NCBI GenBank assembly: GCA_036003045.1
Contig: DASYSS010000015.1
Span: 1-64,000 of the forward strand
Source: Gemmatimonadaceae bacterium
GTDB taxonomy: Bacteria; Gemmatimonadota; Gemmatimonadetes; Gemmatimonadales; Gemmatimonadaceae
Length of the DNA: 64,000 nucleotides
Direction of reading: 5' to 3'
A model generated the notes under the pieces. That model was not told where the DNA came from. It saw only the letters and a program-made list of their open reading frames with translations, and searched no databases. Positions 58,779 through 64,000 of this stretch are shown in pieces; within the stretch, counting starts at the first letter, position 1; every line of letters begins with the position of its first letter. The position numbers were made by a program, and so were the translations under genes.

Positions 58779-59507
58779 TCACCGCCAGAGGACGTCAAAG
58801 CTGTAGTGACTGGCTCCGCGCTCCACGTCGTGGATGCGGATCTTGGCGACGTAGCCGTTGTCCGCGCTCGGCTGCTGAATCACGACGACCGGATCGCGTC
58901 CTTCACGCTCTGAAACCCAGATGCCCGACGTCCCTTCCGGGATCCCGTTCAACGTGGACTCGACCATGCTCGGGTCGCGCCCGCTGCGCGTGTGGTAGTT
59001 CAGCTGGTCAGGACTGAGGGTGATGACGAGATCATCATCGACGTCACCACTCCATCGCAGCGCGATGTGCTGGCTGCGTTCGGTCATCGGCCGCTCGAGG
59101 AGCGGCGGACCGATCTCACCGGCCGCCATTGGCTGCCAGTCAACGGCGACGTGGTACATGCCAGTTCCACCCTTCGGGTCGCGGATTCGGATTACGGTCG
59201 AGTATCCGTTCTCGGCTGAAGGCTGTCGAATGACATCTGCCGTACCACGGCCTTCGAGCATCCGAACCGAGACCTCACCGTCTCGACTCGGGAGCGAAGA
59301 GACCACCGTCATGCCGCGTTGACCGGGCTCCGATGGACCGACGTTGGACGTCGTCACGTTGCGCCCGGACATGGTCAACAGAACTTGCTGGTCTACGCGG
59401 CCGCTCCACTGGAACAGCTCGCGTTGCGCACTCAGCGGTGAGGCGCTCATGACGGCGAGCGCCGCCGCGAGACTCAGGTAAATCGTTGATAGTTTGGTCG
59501 CTCGCAT
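58779..59507 (-). CDS. Secreted protein with a tandemly duplicated domain
   Basis: 242 residues. Signal peptide 1-28 (LSLAAALAVMSASPLSAQ). The mature part is two copies of a domain of about 93 residues, at 32-124 and 149-241, sharing WSG-x-VD-x3-L/V, a GR-rich middle, V-I-x-QPSA-x-NGY, IRI-x-D and a terminal H-Y-x4-D/DVLW. Strongly beta in pattern. A ggagg site lies just upstream of the ATG. The family is unknown to me. The 213-base stretch before it (59508-59720) shows no gene. Confidence 0.75.
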   Translation of the reverse strand: MRATKLSTIYLSLAAALAVMSASPLSAQRELFQWSGRVDQQVLLTMSGRNVTTSNVGPSEPGQRGMTVVSSLPSRDGEVSVRMLEGRGTADVIRQPSAENGYSTVIRIRDPKGGTGMYHVAVDWQPMAAGEIGPPLLERPMTERSQHIALRWSGDVDDDLVITLSPDQLNYHTRSGRDPSMVESTLNGIPEGTSGIWVSEREGRDPVVVIQQPSADNGYVAKIRIHDVERGASHYSFDVLWR

Positions 59508-59720
59508 CCTGCCCTCCGGAAAGCGACTGCCGTTCAGGAGTGCGAGATGCGGGCCGGTGACGTCGCAATTGACCTTTGTTCTTAGGGAACTTTCCGGGGT
59601 CGTCCTCGTCGAGGCTCATGCTCCTGCTCATCGCTGCCGCTCTGGGCCAGGCTCGAGTGGCCATTCGAAAAGCCGGCTCCAAGGCCGAGAAGCCGAAGGT
59701 CCATCGGCGAGGCGCTGAAA

Positions 59721-60452
59721 TCACCAGTGCGGCCCGGCCTCGATGCTCAACCCGGCGAACAACGCCCGAGGCGGCCGGAACGCCGAGCAGTCTGAACCCG
59801 CTCCGTAACAGTGCATCGGGTATTTTCGGCCTATGACCGCCGTCGCGAACGGCCGCACGCGTCCCTGTTGATGCGAGAACTGGTAAGCGAGCGTGCCCAC
59901 CCATCCGTCCGCGTGGAGGACCTCGGGCGCCCCGGCCTTATTTGTGTCGACGATCTCGTGGACGTAACCCGCCACTGCGTAGGGTCCGTTGCCGGCGCGA
60001 ATCCATCCCACCTCGGCGTACGGCATGGGCGCCGTGTTTGCCGGTGACGGCGCTATCGCCGCAACGCCGACGCCGCCGTCTAAGCCCAGTAGAGCACGAC
60101 GGGGAAGTTGAGCGTAAACATCCGCCTGAAACTGTAGCATGGCGCTGATTCCGCCGGCCACGCGGAGACCGAAATCGAGCGAATTGTCGCGCAGCCCGTA
60201 TGCGATGTTCCCCGACGCCGGCGGAAACACGAAGGGTGGCCAGCCCCCTTCGTTCGCGCGGTTCCGCGGTGCTTGGAGTCCGACCGAAAACTCGGCCGAC
60301 GGCCCAGGCTCGACTCGCGGGCCGTGCGTCACCGACGGCACGCAGCCCACGGCGAAGGTGAGCGCCACGGCGAGGGCGGCTACATTTGTTCGTCGCGTTC
60401 GCCCGATACCACCTCGGGCGACACAACTAACGAAATCACGGACACACCACAT
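59721..60452 (-). CDS. Lipoprotein-like small beta-barrel protein
   Basis: 243 residues from ATG 60452, the only usable start ahead of the signal region. After a basic segment (RTRRTN) comes a hydrophobic stretch ALAVALTFAVGC, a possible lipobox with Cys as lipid site. The remainder alternates as in small outer-membrane barrels (FSVGLQ, NIAYGLRDNSLDFGLRV, VGTLAYQFSH) and ends SIEAGPHW. The start codon overlaps the ndk start on the other strand by two bases. No function assigned. Confidence 0.55.
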   Translation of the reverse strand: MWCVRDFVSCVARGGIGRTRRTNVAALAVALTFAVGCVPSVTHGPRVEPGPSAEFSVGLQAPRNRANEGGWPPFVFPPASGNIAYGLRDNSLDFGLRVAGGISAMLQFQADVYAQLPRRALLGLDGGVGVAAIAPSPANTAPMPYAEVGWIRAGNGPYAVAGYVHEIVDTNKAGAPEVLHADGWVGTLAYQFSHQQGRVRPFATAVIGRKYPMHCYGAGSDCSAFRPPRALFAGLSIEAGPHW

Positions 60453-60879
60453 GGCCGGCAACTTTACCCTCACGATCATCAAACCCGACGCACTGTCGAC
60501 GGGCAAAGCGGGCAAGATCATCGCGCACCTCGAGCAGCAGGGCTTCAAGGTCCGCGCGAGTCGCGTCATGCACATGAATGAATCGCAGGCCGGCGAGTTT
60601 TACGCCGTACACCGGGAACGGCCTTTCTTCACGCCGCTCGTCTCGTTCATGACCTCAGGCCCCTGCATGCCGATGGTCCTCGAGAAAGACAACGCCGTCG
60701 CCGCGCTGCGCACCGCCATCGGTGCGACCGATCCCGCGCAGGCCGAAGCCGGTACCGTTCGCAAGCTCTACGCGGAGTCCAAGGAGCGCAACGCCATCCA
60801 TGCCTCGGACTCGGACGAAAATGCCGAGCGAGAAGCGCGCTTTTTCTTCGCCGAATCGGACGTCCTCGGCGCTCGTTGA
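60451..60879 (+). CDS. ndk: Nucleoside diphosphate kinase
   Basis: 142 residues from ATG 60451; the frame extends upstream only as antisense shadow. Moves the terminal phosphate between nucleotides. Begins TLTIIKPDAL (conserved Lys), with phosphate-binding GATDPAQAEAGTVRKLY and the catalytic His117 in NAIHASDS. Standalone gene, divergent from the lipoprotein-like gene. Confidence 0.96.
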   Translation: MAGNFTLTIIKPDALSTGKAGKIIAHLEQQGFKVRASRVMHMNESQAGEFYAVHRERPFFTPLVSFMTSGPCMPMVLEKDNAVAALRTAIGATDPAQAEAGTVRKLYAESKERNAIHASDSDENAEREARFFFAESDVLGAR

Positions 60880-60944
60880 CCTCGATCTAAGCTCTGTCGC
60901 TCCAGCAACTTGTAGTGAGCTATGTGACGGGCTACTTTTGAGGG

Positions 60945-61457
60945 ATGCTGTCATTCGACATTCGATCCCTCGAAGCACACGCCGCGATCGTCGACGAGGT
61001 GCTGTCGGCCGACGATCCGGTGTGGGAAGAAAGCGATCGAAAACCCGTCAACGGCGTGCGGGTCTCCGGCCGGATTTCGTCGGCCGGCCAAAGCCGTTTT
61101 TATTGGCATGGCCATCTGCACGGCGACGTTGTCCTGCAGTGCAGCCGCTGTCTGGCTGGCGCCACGGCGCACGTAGACGACGAAGCGCACATCATCTTCG
61201 CCGAGCAGGGCAGCGAAGACGCCGACGAACCGGACGTGTACGTGTACGAGCGCACGGCGGCGGACCTCGACGTTCGTCCTGCGTTGCGCGAGCAATGGCT
61301 CCTCGCGGCGCCGGCCTACGCGCTGTGTCGCCCGGACTGCAAGGGCCTCTGCCCGCGCTGCGGGGCCGACCTCAACGCCGGTCCGCACGAATGCGCGGAG
61401 CAGGCGAGCGACCCGCGCTGGGATGCACTGAAGAAGCTCAATCTTTCCTCGCGGTAG
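60945..61457 (+). CDS. yceD: YceD/DUF177 family protein
   Basis: 170 residues, with gaggg just ahead of ATG 60945. DUF177 features: LQCSRCLAGA, a middle acidic stretch, and a C-terminal Cys set CRPDCKGLCPRCGADLN that probably binds zinc. The family is linked to 23S rRNA maturation or ribosome assembly, and it lies directly upstream of rpmF in most bacteria, as here. Confidence 0.92.
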   Translation: MLSFDIRSLEAHAAIVDEVLSADDPVWEESDRKPVNGVRVSGRISSAGQSRFYWHGHLHGDVVLQCSRCLAGATAHVDDEAHIIFAEQGSEDADEPDVYVYERTAADLDVRPALREQWLLAAPAYALCRPDCKGLCPRCGADLNAGPHECAEQASDPRWDALKKLNLSSR

Positions 61458-61508
61458 TACGGTACTTCTCCGCCCCCCGCCACCCGACCACCTCTCTCAA
61501 GAAAGACC

Positions 61509-61691
61509 ATGGCCGTCCCCAAAAGACGCACCTCCAAGCGAAAGAAGCGCGCCCGCAACACGCACAAGAAGGCGCCCGCTGTCATTCTGCAGGCTTGTCC
61601 GAAGTGTGGTGCGCCCAGGCGGCCGCATCGCGTGTGCGCCGAGTGCGGCTACTACGCCGGTAAACAGCGGGTCGAAGCCAGGGAAGCGTAG
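61509..61691 (+). CDS. rpmF: 50S ribosomal protein L32
   Basis: 60 residues. MAVPKRRTSKRKKRARNTHK is the canonical start; zinc ribbon CPKCGAPRRPHRVCAECGYY with all four Cys. Located between yceD and plsX, the conserved rpmF-plsX-fabH arrangement tying ribosome supply to lipid synthesis. Confidence 0.97.
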   Translation: MAVPKRRTSKRKKRARNTHKKAPAVILQACPKCGAPRRPHRVCAECGYYAGKQRVEAREA

Positions 61692-61693
61692 CC

Positions 61694-62695
61694 TTGGCGC
61701 GGATCGCGTTGGACGCGATGGGGGGCGACTTCGCTCCCCAAGCGACCGTCGCCGGTGCGCTCCTCGCCCTCGGCGAGCTCGATCCACGTCACACTCTGCA
61801 GCTCGTCGGCCGATCGAGCGTCGTCGGCGAACAGCTCGACGCGCTGCTGCTCGAGCCGCAGTACGAGTCGCTCGGCGCGCAGCGTAGTCGCGCCGAGATC
61901 GTCGAAGCTCCCGACGTCATCGAGATGACCGACAAACCGGCGGCCGCGGTCCGCGGCAAGCCGAACAGCTCGATGATCGTCGGGCTCAAGCTGCAGGCCG
62001 ACGGAAAATCCGACGGCTTCGTGTCGGCCGGCAACACCGGCGCGCAAATGGCGGCGTCGATGGTCGTGTTGCGTCTCCACACGGGAGTGAAGCGGCCGGC
62101 GATCGCGACGCTCTTTCCAACCGGTCGCAAGCCGATCGTCGTGCTCGATTCGGGCGCGAACGTCGACTGCTCGGCGGAAGAGCTGGTCCAGTTTGCCCGG
62201 CTCGGCGTCGTCTACGCCGAAGATCTCCTCGGGCGGGAGAATCCCGCCGTCGGGCTGCTCAGCATCGGCGAAGAGGCGGAAAAGGGCAACGCGGCGTCGA
62301 AGGAAGCACATCAACTTCTTCAAGCGGCCGGCCTGAACTTCCTCGGCAACGTCGAAGGACGCGATCTGCCAGCGGGTGCTTGCGACCGCGGCCCCATAGA
62401 CGTCGTCGTCTGCGACGGATTCGTCGGCAACGTCGTGCTCAAGTTCTACGAGGCGGTCGCACCGCTCATTACGCGCATGCTGGTCAAGGCCGGCGTCGAC
62501 GAAAAAACGATGATGGGCGCCCTCAAGCAGCTCGACTACTCCGAGCACGGCGGCGCGCCCCTTCTCGGCGTGAACGGCGTGAGCATCATCTCGCACGGCA
62601 AATCGTCGCCGCGCGCCATCAAGAACGCCATCAAGGTCGCCGTCCAGGCGGTCGAGACGCGAATGAACGAACACATCGGCCGGCATCTGGCATGA
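61694..62695 (+). CDS. plsX: Phosphate acyltransferase PlsX
   Basis: 333 residues from TTG 61694, two bases after rpmF. Converts acyl-ACP to acyl-phosphate for phospholipid synthesis. ALDAMGGDFAPQATVAGA is the family start; SAGNTGAQMAAS and CDGFVGNVVLKFYEAV follow. Ends with an ATGA overlap into fabH. Confidence 0.95.
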   Translation: MARIALDAMGGDFAPQATVAGALLALGELDPRHTLQLVGRSSVVGEQLDALLLEPQYESLGAQRSRAEIVEAPDVIEMTDKPAAAVRGKPNSSMIVGLKLQADGKSDGFVSAGNTGAQMAASMVVLRLHTGVKRPAIATLFPTGRKPIVVLDSGANVDCSAEELVQFARLGVVYAEDLLGRENPAVGLLSIGEEAEKGNAASKEAHQLLQAAGLNFLGNVEGRDLPAGACDRGPIDVVVCDGFVGNVVLKFYEAVAPLITRMLVKAGVDEKTMMGALKQLDYSEHGGAPLLGVNGVSIISHGKSSPRAIKNAIKVAVQAVETRMNEHIGRHLA

Positions 62696-63678
62696 AGAGA
62701 CCCATCGTTTACTTCGCGGGCACGGGACGCGGCGTCCCGGCCACCGTCATGACGAACTTCGACTTCGCGAAGATCGGCATCGAAACGACCGACGAGTGGA
62801 TCGTCGAGCGCACGGGAATCAAAGAACGCCACATCGCCAAAACCGAGAGTGCCACCGATCTCGCGGCGTGCGCGTCGCGCTCGGCGATGGAAAAGGCGGG
62901 CGTTCACCCCGGTGAGCTCGACATCATCGTGCTCGGCACTGCATCGCCGGATCGGCTGCTCCCGTCGGCGGCGGTGGATCTTCAGGCAGCGCTCGGCGCG
63001 AGCCGCGCCGCGGCGTTCGACATCGGCGCGGCGTGCTCGGGATTCATCTACAGCGCGACCGTCGCCGAGAGCATGATCGCCGTCGGCAACGCCGACACGG
63101 CGCTCGTCGTCGGCGTCGAAAAACTCAGCGCGATCACCGACTGGACCGACCGCTCGACGTGCGTGCTCTTCGGAGACGGCGCCGGCGCCGCGGTCCTCAA
63201 GCGGTCGAAGCACGGCAAGGGGATTCTGTCGACTTTCGTCCGCAGCGACGGGACGCTTGGCGACTTGCTCTGCCGCCCTTCCGGCGGAGCGGCGCGGCCC
63301 TTTTCGACCGACGTGCTCGCCGACCACTCGCAATTCATCAAGATGAACGGCCGAGAGGTCTTCAAGAACGCGGTGCGGTCGATGTCCGAAGCGTCTACGC
63401 GCGCGCTGGACGCCGCAAAGCTGACGGGCGCCGACATCGATCTGATGATCCCGCACCAAGCGAACATTCGGATCATCGAGGCGACCGCAAAGCACGCGAA
63501 CATCTCGATGGACAAGGTTTACGTGAACGTGGACCGCTTCGGAAACACGTCGGCCGCGTCGGTCCCGATCGCGCTCGACGAGGCGGTGGAGAAGGGGACC
63601 ATCGGCGAAGGGTCGACCGTATTGCTCGTCGCGTTCGGCGCGGGCTTCACCTGGGGTTCGATGGTGGTCCGCCTCTGA
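62692..63678 (+). CDS. fabH: 3-oxoacyl-ACP synthase III
   Basis: 328 residues from ATG 62692. Condenses acetyl-CoA with malonyl-ACP to start fatty acid chains. Catalytic triad visible: Cys115 in GAACSGFIY, His in MIPHQANIRI, Asn in RFGNTSAAS. N-terminal TDEWIVERTGIKERHIA is conserved. Two bases before fabD. Confidence 0.96.
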   Translation: MKRPIVYFAGTGRGVPATVMTNFDFAKIGIETTDEWIVERTGIKERHIAKTESATDLAACASRSAMEKAGVHPGELDIIVLGTASPDRLLPSAAVDLQAALGASRAAAFDIGAACSGFIYSATVAESMIAVGNADTALVVGVEKLSAITDWTDRSTCVLFGDGAGAAVLKRSKHGKGILSTFVRSDGTLGDLLCRPSGGAARPFSTDVLADHSQFIKMNGREVFKNAVRSMSEASTRALDAAKLTGADIDLMIPHQANIRIIEATAKHANISMDKVYVNVDRFGNTSAASVPIALDEAVEKGTIGEGSTVLLVAFGAGFTWGSMVVRL

Positions 63679-63680
63679 CC

Positions 63681-64000
63681 ATGGACGTCGTTCTCCTTTT
63701 TCCCGGGCAGGGCTCGCAGAAGCCCGGTATGGCCAAGGACCTCGTCGACTCGTTCGCCGAGGCGCGCGAGGTATTCCGGCGCGCCGACGCGGCCCTCGAT
63801 GCTCCGCTCAGCAAGCTGTGTTTCGATGGCCCGGCCGAGGAGCTGACGCTCACCCACAACGCGCAGCCGGCGCTCCTCGCGCACGGCGCCGCGGTGTGGG
63901 CGACCGTGAAGGACGCGATCGGTTCGCGTGTCGTCGCCGCGGCGGGGCATTCGCTCGGTGAGCTGACCGCCTACCACGCCGCCGCTTCGCTGGACGTCGA
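63681..64000 (+). CDS. fabD: Malonyl-CoA:ACP transacylase (5' part, runs off the window)
   Basis: First 106 residues. Starts MDVVLLFPGQGSQKPGMAKD, the canonical FabD N-terminus, and includes the active-site serine S91 in AGHSLGELTAYHAAA. Makes malonyl-ACP for the FabH and later condensation steps. The rest, including the catalytic His, lies beyond the right edge. Confidence 0.95.
   Translation, partial: MDVVLLFPGQGSQKPGMAKDLVDSFAEAREVFRRADAALDAPLSKLCFDGPAEELTLTHNAQPALLAHGAAVWATVKDAIGSRVVAAAGHSLGELTAYHAAASLDV

Overview
This is a GC-rich, gene-dense stretch of bacterial chromosome dominated by housekeeping genes. It looks like a Gemmatimonadota relative: two-membrane (outer-membrane-type proteins and lipoprotein-like signals), aerobic, with a 14-subunit complex I, a cytochrome-b type succinate dehydrogenase (sdhCAB) and an E. 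coli-like NADP isocitrate dehydrogenase. The phylum is inferred from gene content and style, not proven. No rRNA, intact tRNA, CRISPR array, transposase, integrase or phage gene was found.

Left end (1-4100): the only accessory-looking region. A truncated reading frame runs in from the left edge. Two nearly identical 3' fragments of a tRNA-Leu(CAA) gene (306-358 and 4001-4052) bracket a minus-strand pair: a HEAT-like repeat protein and an HD-GYP phosphodiesterase. Their frames overlap as ATGA, and both appear to carry the same N-terminal domain. This is the best candidate for an undescribed system.

4100-15500: glycosyltransferase, icd, pepA, an outer-membrane protein, then yicC-gmk-rpoZ-coaBC-family 4 uracil-DNA glycosylase-dnaB, tightly packed and often overlapping. 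A large inverted repeat fills the gap after dnaB.

15500-25500: radA-ispD-tsaC-low-molecular-weight phosphatase (YwlE type)-aroE-comF, then the glycolytic set gap-pgk-tpiA, then secG-carA and an HU-family protein with its own promoter.

25500-36900: molybdopterin genes moaD-moaE-moaA, then mdh and sdhCAB, a UDP-galactopyranose-mutase-like flavoprotein, a GT-C type membrane transferase, a secreted Met/His-rich protein and a convergent dcd.

36900-51780: complete nuoA-N in canonical order, closed by a strong intrinsic terminator. NuoG keeps the N7 cluster ligands although short; NuoL has a His-rich insertion.

51780-64000: phosphohexomutase, UPF0182 membrane protein, carbamate kinase, sucCD, a terminator, a secreted protein with a duplicated domain, a lipoprotein-like barrel protein divergent from ndk, and yceD-rpmF-plsX-fabH-fabD (fabD runs off the right edge).

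Together the window encodes central carbon metabolism (glycolysis middle, TCA steps), the NADH and succinate entry points of respiration, and the start of fatty acid synthesis. Short arrays of an ACCGGTGG-like octamer occur at three separate places.
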